The position numbers were made by a program, and so were the translations under genes. The notes beneath the pieces are model-generated. The model saw nothing but the letters and a program-made list of their open reading frames with translations. It ran no database searches and was not told the DNA's origin. From the NCBI RefSeq assembly GCF_963662255.1, contig NC_085072.1, forward strand, positions 4,117,001 through 4,181,000: a DNA stretch of 64,000 nucleotides, read 5' to 3'. Positions 52,191 to 64,000 of the stretch are shown here, piece by piece (positions within the stretch are counted from its first letter, which is position 1; the number at the start of each line of letters is the position of its first letter). This stretch comes from Cinclus cinclus. Its lineage: Eukaryota > Chordata > Aves > Passeriformes > Cinclidae.

Positions 52191-52982
52191 AGAGCTGTGT
52201 GAAATACTGGCATGTTTATTGGTTGGCACCAGATTACAGCCCACACTCTTGGCAAACTGGCATCCACCAATTATTCAGTTGTTCACTCCTTTACAGACAG
52301 TGATGGCCTCCCTCTCACACACAACTCAACAGAGGAAACCCCTCATGACGGGACCCCACCGCATCACCCAGCTTCACACACGGAGAGCACTCCAGCCTTT
52401 GTGTAGACACTGTAGAAGAAAGGTCAGAATCACATAGGGATGTCCTGCACCTGCCAGCCAGAACCAACCAGGAGCAGAACACCTGCATTATCCAGAAGCT
52501 CCAACTGAGATGGAGCCCCAAAGGAAACAGAAGGTGTTTTCTACTTCACGTGTGGGACTTTGAACAAAGGTGTTGTAAGAATGAGTCAGTAAAAAAGAGA
52601 AAAAGCATCCGTTGCAATGCTCCATTTCCAAAGGGCCTTTGCAGTTGCAAAGTGTTTCTGCAAATTACGTAATTTATTGTAACCGTCCCATGTGAAGTTC
52701 ACGGGGAGATTAGAAACACCAAGTGCTGGAGTGAGGAACAGATCTGCAGCCAGGAAAATGAACCCAAGCAGATTATGGTAATTACAAGTACAAAACCATC
52801 TTGAATTCACAGAGAATTGAGTATTTCACTTGCAACTCCTTGAAAATCACTGAAAATATCAGGCCTCTTTTAATCCTAATAAATCAGCAAGTTCATTCTC
52901 TACATCAGTTTTCCTTCTGGGAACTTGCTGACACTTCTCTGTGAAAGCCAGGTGGCAGGAGCAGCACAAGAACCTCCATGAG

Positions 52983-53100
52983 ACATCCCAGCTGACCCCA
53001 CCAAATCCCAGCTGACCCCACCACATCCCAGCTGACCCCACCACATCCCAGCTGACCCCACCAAATCCCAGCTGACCCCATGACAACCCAACTGACTCCA
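52983..53100. repeat. 20-bp tandem repeat (CCCAGCTGACCCCACCAAAT type)
   Basis: About five to six copies; the last is diverged. Each holds the E-box CAGCTG. It lies in the probable NUDT3 3'UTR. Confidence 0.95.
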
Positions 53101-56100
53101 CCTGATATCACATGGAGCACAATGCCCAGGGATGCCTCACCATCAGCCCCCACTCCAGGCCTGGATGTTTGGACGACTTGGATCAGTCTCTGGAAGGGTT
53201 CAGAACCTGTTTTCCCTCACACCAAGGTCAGTTCCTGGGTCAGTCCCACCCTCAGTCGTGGGGGTGAGGTTGAAGGTACCAGCTCAAACATAAACCAGAG
53301 ACAGTCAAATCCCACAGCCCTGACCAGCCGTGGAGATTCTTTGTTTTGGGAAGGAATAAAGAAGTCTCAGGCAAACACACCCATGGACAGGAGATTGGAC
53401 AGTTGACCCTGGTCATTCATCCCTCAGCTGGGGTCCTGTTCTCCTGATTTGGGGGGACTGCCAGGAGCCCCTCACGTACACAGAGCTCATGGAAGGACTG
53501 AGCAGCAAATACAAAGTGATCATTCCAGATTTTCTCATTTAATAAATATAAAATAGGACACACAGGAAATTCAACAGACACTATCAGACCTCCCCAGGTT
53601 TCTGAGGCAATTCTAGAGCAAATTCATCAAGTATAACATCAAAATTCCCATCTTCCCACAAAAAAAAGGAATAAGAAAAAACCTCTATAGACTAGCACCA
53701 GAGAGATTTATAAATCTCCTAAATACAACTTCAGTCCAGTTCAGTTTCTTTTTCACCAGCTCAGTTTCTTTTCACCAGCTACACCTTAGTTTTGTCCAGA
53801 CCCCTGACATTACCCCAGCATAGCATTCCAGGATCTCCACAGCCCAGAGCAGCTGGATTAGTCCATTCCAAGGTCAGGAAAATGAGGATCACACCCTGTG
53901 TGTGTCAGGGGCTCAGGGAGCAGCTGAGGGACACCTCAGCCATGAGGTCACCATGTCCCTGAAGGGCTGCAGCCACCTGATGATGCCTTGTTGAGCAGGA
54001 GAACGGAGCCAGGAGAGAAAGCCCTGCCTGGGAGCAAGACCAGAGCGAGCAAACACTGGGTCAGCCAGAGGGAAAAGCTCCTCACACTGCACCAGTCACT
54101 GCTTGGGGCAGGTTTGGCTGAAGATGCAGCTCTGATCCCCCCCAGCACCAGCCACAGGCTCCACTTGGGAGGGTCAAACCCCAAAGCAATCCCTCAGCAA
54201 CACCCAGTGCCTCCTGTGTGCTCTGCACAGGGATGGGTGCTGCATCCGGCTGTGTGAAAACACAAACGTGGCAGTTTGGGGTAAAACAGAGAACAAGCAG
54301 GAAAACCTACAGCTCTTGTACAAGGGGTACTCGCTGGACCTGTGCAGCCTCCAGATCCTGATCCTTGCTCGCTGTGGAATGCTGAACACAGCTTCTGCAT
54401 GGAAAGCTGAGGCAAAGGCCCAAAGCCCCTGCTAGATCCGGGAAGGGAACTGAGGATTCCTGGCATTCCCTACCCACATTTTTAGCCACTGAATACTTTG
54501 TGGCCACACAAGGGAAAAAGCAACACTTGCAGATTCCAAACCCTTTTAATTTTTCCCTTTACAGAGTTTGCTTTAAGGCACATTCCAGCTGAGGCTGAAT
54601 GAGCTGCCTCCATGCTCTGCAGGACAAAAGGGAAGAGCTCACAGCATCCATCCACACAGGAACAGAGCTGGTGGGAATGCTGATATGCTGCTCCTTCCAG
54701 CCCCCAAACCCAGCTCCCACCTTCCCCCCAGCACCCACGGGTGAGGGACCCTGACATGCAGCCCTCAGGCTCTGCCCCCTTCCTCTATTCCCAGAGGATT
54801 CTATTCCAGCTTAGCTCACCTGGCTGTCACTGCCTCGGTCCTGGGGAGGTTTTACACCCTGAAGTTTAATATGTTTTCAGTTTGAAAAAATCTTCTCAGT
54901 TTGTACAGTGGCTGTTAACTCCATATCCAGGGAATGTTCTGCCTAATGCTGTACCTGGGGAGGTGAATACCAATGGCTCAGAATTCCCAGTGCCACAGCA
55001 GTTCTGAGCTAGGGTGTGCTGACCCTGCTGACCACACGGAGCATGGACAGCTCGGCCAGTGCTCTTGGGAAGCGGCAACACTGCCCTGAGATAGGGAAGA
55101 CACAACTGTGACACTGAGGTTCCAACAAACCACTCAAACAATCCATCTTTGGGAAGTCACCAGAGGTATTTTAACATCACTGAATTCCAGGTTTGAAAGA
55201 GAATGGAAAAAAACCTCCCTGCTTTCACTCTTCTCCCAGGAAAAGACGGCAGTGGAATCCCCCAATCCCCAGCTGGGGTTCACCACTCTGCACTGCAAAA
55301 GGGTTTCTCTCTCTGAAACGTGCCTTTGAACAACCTCAGCGTGAGCAGAGCCACATCTGAAACCCAAACCCACCCAAAAGCAACCACCTCAGTCAAGGTG
55401 CTGTGTGGTTCCTGGCCACACACCATTTCCAAGCTGCTGATAACCAAAATCCCTTTTCCACCACAACAAATCCTTGTCTGGGAGAGATTCCCCAAAGTGA
55501 GAGCCACACAATTCCAGCCCTGCTGGGTTTCATTACACTCAGCTCTCTCTGCAGAGGGACGTCCACACACTTTACACATCATGTAAGACCATCACAGAGG
55601 TTTGGGGTCTGACAAATCCTGCAGGAAGGACTGAGCAGCACTTGGACACATGGGTACTACAGGGGTGTCTTCTACTCCCATGCTGGAGTCACCAAATTGG
55701 TGCCGAGTTCCCTGCCCCTTGCTGGTGTACCAAGAGTGGGGTGCCCTTGGGCCAGGACCACAGAATGGAAAGCAGCAAGGGAAGAAGGGACCCCATTAGT
55801 GACATCACTATGCCCCTAAGGATCTGAAGAGGGTCCCCCAGGGCCCAGAGGTGATGAAAGAGCAGCAGCCCCTCCTCAGCTGCACCCTGATCATACCCCG
55901 AACCAGCACTGGAGACCTGCCAGGAGAGGGGGACCAGACAACTGCTGCACCTTGCTGGCTGTCTGGGGACACCCTCTGTTGTACCCAGCTGCCAGCAGTG
56001 CCCCGAGAGCAAGCCAGGCTGAGAGCCAGCTAAGAACAGCTCCCACAGCATGCTGAGACACAGAGTGATGCTCCATGTAAGGACCAGGCCAGCTGAGGTA

Positions 56101-57898
56101 AGAATCCATCTATCCAATGCTACCAGCTCTGAACAGCACCAGTTTTAGCATGGCTGGGAGTCACAGGCTCATCCCCTGGGGTTCAGCATGCTCAGGACAG
56201 TGACACCAACAGTGAGACTGAGCAGCACTGCCCAGGCTGCAGAACCAGAGCCACCCTCCCCTGTGCCTCACACAGACAGGGCAGAGGTCAGTCCCAAACC
56301 TGTTAACACCAGTTGAGATAAAACCACTCCAACTGCTGGGGGTGCAGCTGCACCAGTTCTAGAGAGAACCTCAGATGCTGAGGGAGATGGGAATTGTGTG
56401 GTGCAGGGAGAGGTTCAGGGAGCACAGGGCTTAGGCTTGGTCTGAAATCTGCATCCCTTCAATCTAGGCTATTCCTGCCCCAGGAGCCATTTCCAGTTAC
56501 AAGCCATAACATCAGCCACTCCGTGGTAACAGCATCAATCCATGCCACATTAAAACACTTTCTTGGCACAATTTATTTTTTCTGACCCGAACAAATAAGC
56601 CATTAGCAAGTCATTAACAACATTCTACCCTAAATTGTCAGTTTAACAGCCCTGTAAAAACATTTTTAGTTTAAAAACAAAAGTGTGCATGCTGCTGATA
56701 TTAAAACTGCAGTTACTCTTTCAGGAGTACCAGCTGTTTTGTTGCAAAGCATTTCCAACATACTAATCTGTACAGTAGAGACCAAGACTCATTGAAGGCA
56801 GTAGATGGCTGTGTCAGGTGCCTCGCAGGGCACAGGGACAGCGACTCTGGGAATTTCTTGGACACTTCCAGATAGAATATTCAAGCCCTTTTGAGAGTTT
56901 GGTTCAGGCTGACCAGCACATAGTGAGAAAGGATTGTACATTCGTCTCTAAGTTGAAGTGAGCTGAACTGGTGTAATTTAGGCTCAATTCCAGATGCTTG
57001 GTTTGAACTACTCCTTGAATAATGGGCTGTTCCTTACACGTGGTTTTCCATGTCAGCGATCACTGGCGCTGCTTTTGGCCTTGCTACTCCACACCGATGA
57101 AAGCAGGGAGAACAAGGAAAGGAACAGAAGAGAATCTTAAAATGAACAGCTTCTTGCCAAAACAGCAAGGATACCATTCCCCCTTGTCCCAGGCTCCATG
57201 GATATTTCTATCAGATTTTCATATTGCAAGCGCTTCTCAGGAAGAGAGAAAACTCCAGAACAGTGAGTGTTTATTAGAATATTTTTTGTTAAATAAAGAG
57301 CAGGAAAAAAAAGAAAAAAAAAAGTACTGCAGATTTAATTTCACATCTTGGCTCTGCTCTGACAAAGGAGAAGTTACTGAACTCAGCAACCACTTCTTGT
57401 CCCAAGCCAGGGATTAATTAATGCCCCTCCCAAAACTTGTACCTGTCCCAACCCCCCCCCCCCTCCAACCCCAACCCTTCCCATTTTACTTCCCAACTAG
57501 ACAACACTGTTGGCAAATCAAGACAGCATGAAACTTACAGCAATAAAACAACAAACCCCCGTGTGAAGTGTGCCAAGGCATCGGGGAGCTCTCCCGTGCT
57601 GCTGCCCCGGGAATGCTGCCTGCAGGAGGCAGCTGTACCTTTCAGGGAGGGCACACTTCGAGCACGCTCCACGCTGCGACCCCAAGTGCTGCAGAACCAC
57701 AGGACAAGAGACTGAACACCTGAATTTCCCCACCCCTCCCGGGGACCTCTCTTCAGGGACACGCGCGTGGTTCTCCGGTGAGCACGATCCGAAGCTTCAG
57801 CACAAAGCCCAAGCGTCCAGTTCAGCACGGCGTAAGGCATGTGGACAAGAGAGACGCGAGCAGGGAGCAGGGGACAGCGTTGGTGAGCCACACTGCAG

Positions 57899-57926
57899 TC
57901 TGTCTGTCCGTCTGTCTGTCCGTCCG
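57899..57926 (+). repeat. TGTC/CGTC tetranucleotide repeat
   Basis: About seven TGTC, CGTC or CGTCCG-type units in the probable NUDT3 3'UTR. Confidence 0.85.
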
Positions 57927-58787
57927 ACCCCCCTGCAGCCCGGCTCCCATCCGGGCGCTGCTCAGGCTGGTTGGTTTTGGCCAACGGTTCCAGACCAGCT
58001 CCATGTGGTTTTGCTCGGGTGGAAATGCAGAAACATTGGCGGGAGCTGTTGGAGAAGCCGCAGGGATGTCTGCAGGGATGTCTGCAGGTGATCCGAACTC
58101 TGCCCTCAACTTCAAGTGTCACTGCACTACATTGGGAGATACTGGATTGGGGAGTAAACTGGCCCAGCCACTAGCACTGTCACAGAATGTGTGTTTTCAA
58201 AAAACAGAACAAAAGGCAAACAGATTAATTATGAACCCTTCTTTTCAGAAGCAGACCAGGATTAAAAAAAAAAGCTTCCCGCAAAATTAAAAGTTAGATC
58301 CTCCATCTAAAAAAAAGTTTATACAGATGTGCTGCGACTGATCCCCACACGGGTCTGAGCAGCATCTTACAGTACAGACTAAGACTTGAAAAGCTGATCT
58401 CACATTGGAAGTCTTTTAATTAAAAAAAAAAAAGTGGCTCTGGCTGGGGTGACACGAAGGGGACACTTGGGACACTTCAGAGCACAAGGCAGAGGCAGGG
58501 CTGGCAGCCTCCAGGCCGTGGAGTGGAGTACCAGGAAAGGGGCACTTCATGCACAAAATGTATTTTACAAAATACAGATCCAAAAAAAAAAAAAAAACCA
58601 ACCAAAAAAAAAGCCAACAAAAAAAAAATCATCCCACCTTGCACTAAATCGCAGCACTCTGAACACTTGCTCTGCCCCAGGCAGCTGCCCATGCCTGGTG
58701 TGAGGGAGGAGGCATGGAAACAGGGAGGGGAGGGAAATCCAGGTCTCAGTCTGCTTTTGGGAATTGCTCTCGCAGGGACCTCGTCAG

Positions 58788-58957
58788 TCATCTGATGTCA
58801 GACACGGAGCTCTCGGAGTACGGCGTGGTCATGACCGGGGTGCCGTTGTTGGCCAGACAGCCTTGCCTCAAGGTCTCAAAATATGAGGCCTGCACTGGTT
58901 TATGATACTGCAGAACTTTTATGGCATCCTCTATCTTAAACCATTCCCTTTTCCTTC
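58788..58957 (-). CDS. NUDT3: NUDT3 last coding exon
   Basis: It completes the Gly codon and encodes RKREWFKIEDAIKVLQ through the C-terminus SSVSDIR and TGA at 58790-58788. The acceptor is GCCCCCAG. Confidence 0.95.
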
Positions 58958-60458
58958 CTGGGGGCAAAGAGAGAAATCAGTAGATGCAACAGAAGGATGT
59001 TCTCTGATCTCAGGGTCTCCCCCTCCAACCCTACATTGACAGCTCCCCATGCCCAGGGACAGGTGTTTGTTTAGGGCAGTACATCCCCTGTCTTGCATTT
59101 CTTAATTAAAAAAAAAAAATTTTGATATTTCTGCAATTTCTAGTCAACCCAGATGCTCATTTTATGACAACTCACAACACACACATCAAGCACCACCCCA
59201 ATTTCCATCAGTTTCCAAGTGGACTTCAGTTTCCTGTGGGCATCTCTCAGTTCTTACTCTTTCCATAAAGGCCCTGAAGGGAGCCATATTTCATTTGCTG
59301 CAGTGCAGTCACAAACCTTGTGGCAACAACAGGTCCATTTCCACTTGGAAATCCAATTTAAACACAAAGATTTCAAAGCTAGCAGGGAATGATTAAGCCA
59401 CACTGCCCACGTGTATGTTTTCTAGTCTCATGCAGGACAGTTCTTCATGCTCTCTGCTTGGTACCTTCCAGTGCAAGAATTAAACACAAAATTGCTGCAG
59501 AAGCAGCTGGACACTTACTTGGCTTCTCCTGGACCACAGAGGTGACAAAAGCATCCATTTCACCATAATTTTTTTTTTTCCCAAGCAACCAAAGGACACA
59601 CCACTGCAACTTTTCCCAATGACACTCACACAGACTCCAGGTCCCAGAGGGATGCTGAGCTGACTTGTGGTTTGTTTCCATCAGTTAAAGCAGCATGCAC
59701 CAAGCTTACCAATATTGACAGAGTCCTCCCAGTCCTCCAACACTTCGGTGACGATGAGTACGTAAACATAAGTCCTGTGCTTCCTGTCCCGGTTCTGGAA
59801 GGCAAAGGGGACAGAGTAACAACCAACAACAACAACAACAAACATTTTTAGGCAGGAGGGCACTGGGCCACTGCAAGATGCAAACTGCCCACCTTGGGTG
59901 CAGCTCCTCTCACAGCAGAACTCATCCTTAGCTACTAAACACTGTTGTGTTTTAAATCAGAGAGGTCTGAAAGTGTTAACAGGGACACCCAAAAGTATAG
60001 TTCCTGATCTGTGGAGCAGTGGTTTGTGGATGTGCCTACAAATTAGTTCAGCTGGGAAGGCTCTGACCTATTTCATATGAGTTTGAAGGAGTCAGTGACA
60101 AACAATAGCAAGAAGAGCCGTGTCTGGTACCTGCTGACTGTGCCAGGTGTGGCTATGAGTGCTAAAAATGGAGAGGAGACCCCACTCCCCAGCTTTTGGC
60201 AGCACCAAGAATATTCAGCCATACCAGTTGTGATTTCACTGGAGTGCCCATTGCAAAAATCAGAATTGCTGACTGGGTGTGTTTTTTATTTACCAGGGAC
60301 TCCGAAGTCTGCACCAAACCAGCACCCACTCACTCCACAACCCTGCAGAATCATTGTTATACCAAGATGATTTTTTGCAACAAAATTTCACAGTGCCCAG
60401 GTCTGAAACTTACCTCAAAAATTCCCACTAATCTTCCTAATGTCCCTTTCACTCCAGC
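58788..60458 (-). CDS. NUDT3: NUDT3 (DIPP1), C-terminal 99 residues; gene continues off right edge
   Basis: Exons in transcript order are 60458-60414, 59794-59710 and 58957-58788, which join to 300 nt including TGA. The product is a cytosolic Nudix hydrolase that cleaves diphosphoinositol polyphosphates and diadenosine polyphosphates and can decap some mRNAs. The first exon here begins AGVKGTLGRLVGIFE; AGV is the last part of the Nudix box, whose catalytic REVCEE part must lie in the previous exon, beyond the window. The core HRTYVYVLIVTEVLEDWEDS and the segment REWFKIEDAIKVLQYHKPVQ are almost identical to human NUDT3. NUDT4, NUDT10 and NUDT11 are paralogues; the SMIM29 neighbourhood supports NUDT3. 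The tail after NNGTPV is diverged and slightly shorter than in human. Confidence 0.93.
58958..60413 (-). other. NUDT3 introns between the last three coding exons
   Basis: The introns are 58958-59709 (752 nt) and 59795-60413 (619 nt). They contain A/T runs near 59,105-59,120 and 59,567-59,580 and an AAC repeat near 59,820-59,842. No other feature was seen. Confidence 0.8.
59710..59794 (-). CDS. NUDT3: NUDT3 85-nt exon
   Basis: It encodes NRDRKHRTYVYVLIVTEV through SVNI plus the first base of Gly. The acceptor is CTTCCAG and the donor GTAAGC. The start NRDRK replaces human NQERK. Confidence 0.95.
60414..60458 (-). CDS. NUDT3: NUDT3 45-nt exon (end of Nudix box)
   Basis: It encodes AGVKGTLGRLVGIFE. 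The acceptor is CCCTAG and the donor GTAAGT. It starts and ends in phase 0. Confidence 0.92.
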
Positions 60459-61880
60459 CTAGGGAAGTTCAAAGAGAAAAGAAACATGCTTTAACAACAG
60501 CTCAGTACATGTTTCCTACTTGGTGTGCAGGACCAGTTCCTTTAGGACAGGAAGCAAATGCTCTAAAATTCTGCTTGTCTTAAACTAACACAGTCACAAG
60601 GCAAACGACAGAAATGTATCCTGAATGCTCCAAGCATTCCCAGGTTTTCTTTTTTGTTGTTGTTGTTTTCCTACATTCAAGCAATTTTGAATTCAATCTG
60701 GAGGAAGAAGAAATATTTGAGGAGTTACTCCTTGCATACCAATACAGTCCTCGTGACCAGAATCATTACAGCCTGAGCACGGGGAACATTGGCTTTGGGG
60801 TTTGGCAGTTGTACCCCTTCAAAATCAGAGTTTGAGGAAATAAAGCATATGTAGGACATTCATTTATGTCCCAAGTGATGTGACAGTTCCCAGGTATTTC
60901 AGCAGTATCCTACAACAAGCCAATATAAACACAGAATGCTGGGATGTGTCCCCAGCAGCAGGAACAAGAGGGATTTGGATAGAACACAAAGGGGAGTTGC
61001 ACACTGAAATAAAGCTCTTGAATCAAGCAGAGACAAAAATCAAGAGATCTAAGCAACAGTTCTGTCTGTTTGAATACTACTGAGGATGTACCACTCCATC
61101 CCATTTGGTGCCCTTTTGGTACCTCTCTGCTGGCTCCCTCCCTTGCCCTCCTCAGCTCTCTGTAGAAAATCCCAGCCCACTCTTCTGCCCTTGCTTTATA
61201 TTCCCTCTGTTTTATGACTGTAAATTGTTGGAACTCAATTGCTACAGACAAGATGAGGTCTTGTTCCATGATTTAACAGGTCTGAACCAACCCACACAGC
61301 CTGGCACACAACCCAGCCACAACTGGGAGGTAGAGTCGGCTCCATCTCTGGCAGCTGGAACACATCCCATGAAAAGCCCAGGGAAACTGTGCCTCTTGCA
61401 GATGAGAATACAGAGATCTCATTATGCCAGGCTACTATTTAAAAAAAAATTAAATGTGTGAGTCACATTAATGATAAGACAAATTCTCTGTCCTACTGAC
61501 CAGCTGCTGCACAGTCTCGTGCTGTCAGAAAGGAAGAACTTTAATGAGATGATTTTCCTGATTAAGTCCCAGTCTACTGCATGAACAGGTACCAAACAAG
61601 CCAGCCAGAGCACACCTCACTCCTGCTTCCAAAGGGTGTTGATGTGCAATTGCCCCAGGAGCAAAGGGTTTGAAGCTCCCTCACAACAAGCAGTCACAAA
61701 AATCTGTAAATCCTTTTGATAATGCACTCACTGAGCTCCACTTCTAGGAAGTGAATTAACTGAATCTTCTATTTCACTTTTGGACACAAGCTCTATTGTC
61801 TCACCAGTACTTGTGACATCCTGCTCAGCCCAGAGGTGCCTCACTGACTGTGACTCCGGGGGCTATTTCTGGAGCAATCA

Positions 61881-62037
61881 GCAGCTACATGAAGGAGCAG
61901 CAGCTGCATGGAAGAGAAGCAGCAATTCCATGGAGGAGCAGCAGCTCCGTGGAGGAGCAGAAATTCAATGGAGGAGCAGCAATTCCATGGAGGAGGAGCA
62001 GCAATTCCACGGAGGAGCAGCAATGCCATGGAGGTTG
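61881..62037 (+). repeat. 19-22-bp tandem repeat (GCAATTCCATGGAGGAGCA type)
   Basis: Eight imperfect units, mostly 19 bp with some 22 bp; the 3-bp steps come from extra GCA or GGA triplets. Confidence 0.9.
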
Positions 62038-62828
62038 GTGCCCACATGCCCAGGACGGGCTGGGCAGAGCCTGCCTGACCTTTGCAGGCGAGCGATTCCA
62101 GCTCCTCTGCCAACCCTGCTGACCTGGGCTCAGCCTTCTCAAGGCATCTGGAATGCAAATGCTTCAAATGCATTTCCCTCAAGGAACTCCTTCAGCACTG
62201 GGATTTATTTTTGGCTAAGCTGTGCTCAACAGGCAGCACTAACACAGGGAGGAACTGGAGGCTTCCACCTTCACAACATACGGACGTGAATGCAGTAAAA
62301 GGTGAAGCATAATCAAATATTTCTGGAAAATAACTGTCTTAAGCCAATGATTCACTGGTTGCTGGAAAAGGCTGCTGAATTTCTGCTCTCCCTACCTGTA
62401 GGCACGGAATCAGAAGCCAGGGATTTTGTTGTGATGGTTTAGTGAACCCTCAAGTCTGACTAGAAATAAAATTATCTCCAGGCAACTGGCCAACCTGGAG
62501 ACGAAGGATGAATTCTGCTCAAGCAGCCTCCCAGGCAATTTATCCCAGCTCTAGAACTGTGCTAGAAGTAGCAGAGGGAGGTGAGGAGCCTTTCCTTCTG
62601 TGCTGGTAAAGACGATGGAAATAATGCTGTCTGCAAACCAGGATCCCCTGCTCTGCCTTGCCTGGTCTTATTTGCCCAGAAAGGCACAAAAAACGATGCA
62701 AAGATAAACATGTCTTGTAGAAATATCATGCTGAATTATCATCAGACAACTGGAGAAAACTCTAACCTTTGCTTCACACATGAACTTCTAATGTGCAGTT
62801 GTAAATGGTGACGTAGAAGAATGGTTTG

Positions 62829-62831
<3 letters not shown>

Positions 62832-62880
<49 letters not shown>
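62832..62880 (+). repeat. Poly-A run of 49 bases
   Basis: An uninterrupted A49 follows GGTTTGATT. No retrogene body or target-site duplication was recognised beside it. Confidence 0.95.
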
Positions 62881-62883
<3 letters not shown>

Positions 62884-64000
62884 GGGCTGATTTTATAAAG
62901 CAGGTTTTTACCAAAGCCTGCAAAACACATCAGCCACTGCTCCTGGGGGCCAATGTCTGTCTCAGCCTATTTGTCAGGTACAGTGGATTTTAAAGTCAAC
63001 ATACAGGACACCCAACACCAACAGGATTGTCATACACCTGTTTTTGACAGAGCATTAAACTCCCACACCAGCAGGAGAGTTGGTCTCTGTACAATGGAAC
63101 AAACAAGCATGCAAGTGGAATTCACTGTCTCACACAAATCTAACATAGAAGTTGCCCAAGACTCCTGAGAAAATCACCTACAGCTGTTCCCACTAACAAG
63201 TCAAGCTTGGTAACCAGCAAGAGAACTGCCAGGCTCCTCTCTGGGCAAGCTCCCCATGTCCTCCTTTTAAATTTTCTTGGAGAGTTAAAGCACAGTACCA
63301 AGCTCACCCAGGACTGCAGCAGGCTCTACATTTTAATTTGCAGCAGATGACTCAGGAATTTTCTCCTCAATAGTAAATTAATTGAGAATGCTGTGCCCTC
63401 CTGGGCCAGAACAGTGAGGCAGAGGCAGCACAATTGATTTTGTGCCCCTCTAAGCACTGGAAGTGCTGCAATCCTCAAAGTACACGGAGAGTCGTAGGAG
63501 GATCCCAGGAGGATGCTCCTGAGCCCATCAGCAGGGGTAGGAGAGCACCAGCACTAACTGTTCCAGCTGCAGGTGTGGAAACGAAGCAAGGCAATGACAC
63601 AACAGGATTCCCTGGGAGAGGCACACTCAGGTACAAGAGGAGACCCAGAGCTGGCAAAATGAGCTTTTTCCCTGCTCTGCTGATCTAAATCAGTGTCCAG
63701 GGGAGGAGGAAAAGGCAGCTCTGGCAAGAGCACATCAGCTACAGACACTGCCAGAGCCAGCTGCCTGCCCAGAACACACTTCAAACCCCAACTGCACCCA
63801 GAGGGGTGGGCTGGGAGCTCAGGACAAGGAACAAAAACCCAGAGGAAATGAAGCTCTACTAGTTCTGTTGCTCATGGAACAACTTGTTTTAATAAAGAAA
63901 AATTACTGAAGACATCCAAGAACAGCAGGTTCAGGTTTCAAAGCTGAAAATAAGTTGGGGTCAGATGCAAAAAGCAGCCTGCAGCAACACCATCTGTTCC

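Larger units (their letters stand above)
52195..58787 (-). other. NUDT3: Probable NUDT3 3'UTR
   Basis: This lies directly after the NUDT3 stop and is less GC-rich than the DNA to its left. Minus-strand AATAAA signals occur at 57270-57275, 56572-56577 and 52215-52220; the last would give a 3'UTR of about 6.6 kb. No intron or other gene was recognised. Which signal is used cannot be read from sequence alone. Confidence 0.5.
60459..64000 (-). other. NUDT3 intron (partial, runs off right edge)
   Basis: No further NUDT3 exon was found; no sequence matching the catalytic Nudix-box part is present on the minus strand. The region contains a 19-22-bp repeat at 61,881-62,037 and an A49 run. Otherwise it is unique AT-richer sequence. 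Confidence 0.75.

Noticed and set aside
60459..64000. Further NUDT3 or RPS10 exons near the right edge
   Set aside because: No segment matching the Nudix catalytic part or a ribosomal protein was found on either strand.

Overview
The window is vertebrate nuclear DNA, most likely from a bird and possibly a songbird. The reasons are GC-rich compact introns, 3' ends of CR1-type LINEs, vertebrate splice sites, and a gene order that matches human 6p21.31: GRM4, HMGA1, SMIM29, NUDT3. The species call is inference. No bacterial, phage, viral or CRISPR content was seen.

Left part (1 to about 26,230, minus strand): the 5' half of GRM4, the group III metabotropic glutamate receptor 4. Five coding exons (19051-19569, 12971-13187, 4344-4479, 2330-2484, 1748-1888) join in frame and give residues 1-389, most of the extracellular Venus-flytrap domain. 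The rest of the gene, including the seven-helix part, lies beyond base 1. A CpG-rich promoter region with a probable non-coding first exon sits near 25,906-26,225. The largest GRM4 intron in the window carries a 52-bp minisatellite of exactly 42 units (9561-11744).

Middle (about 26,350 to 40,100): gene-free spacer with CpG-rich patches, AP-1 motifs, a (CA)27 microsatellite and a 34-bp tandem repeat.

HMGA1 (plus strand, about 40,135-47,450): TATA box, non-coding first exon, four coding exons, a 96-codon product with three AT-hooks, and a 3'UTR ending at AATAAA 47427-47432. SMIM29 (minus strand, about 49,330-47,650) lies tail-to-tail with it. Its four coding exons give a 101-residue single-pass membrane protein. 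A CpG-rich promoter with GC boxes and a CTCF-like motif lies upstream, followed by a purine-only tract.

Right part (about 50,000-64,000): a gene-poor stretch, then the 3' end of NUDT3 on the minus strand. Its last three coding exons (60414-60458, 59710-59794, 58788-58957) give the C-terminal 99 residues, followed by a probable long 3'UTR. The start of NUDT3 lies beyond base 64,000.

The four genes are ordinary conserved neighbours and do not form one pathway: a neuronal receptor, a chromatin architectural protein, a small membrane protein and a diphosphoinositol polyphosphate/cap hydrolase. I found no new biological system. The most notable items are the G-quadruplex-prone minisatellite in GRM4, the apparent absence of an HMGA1a-type insert, tandem splice acceptors in HMGA1, and several regulatory-looking non-coding segments.
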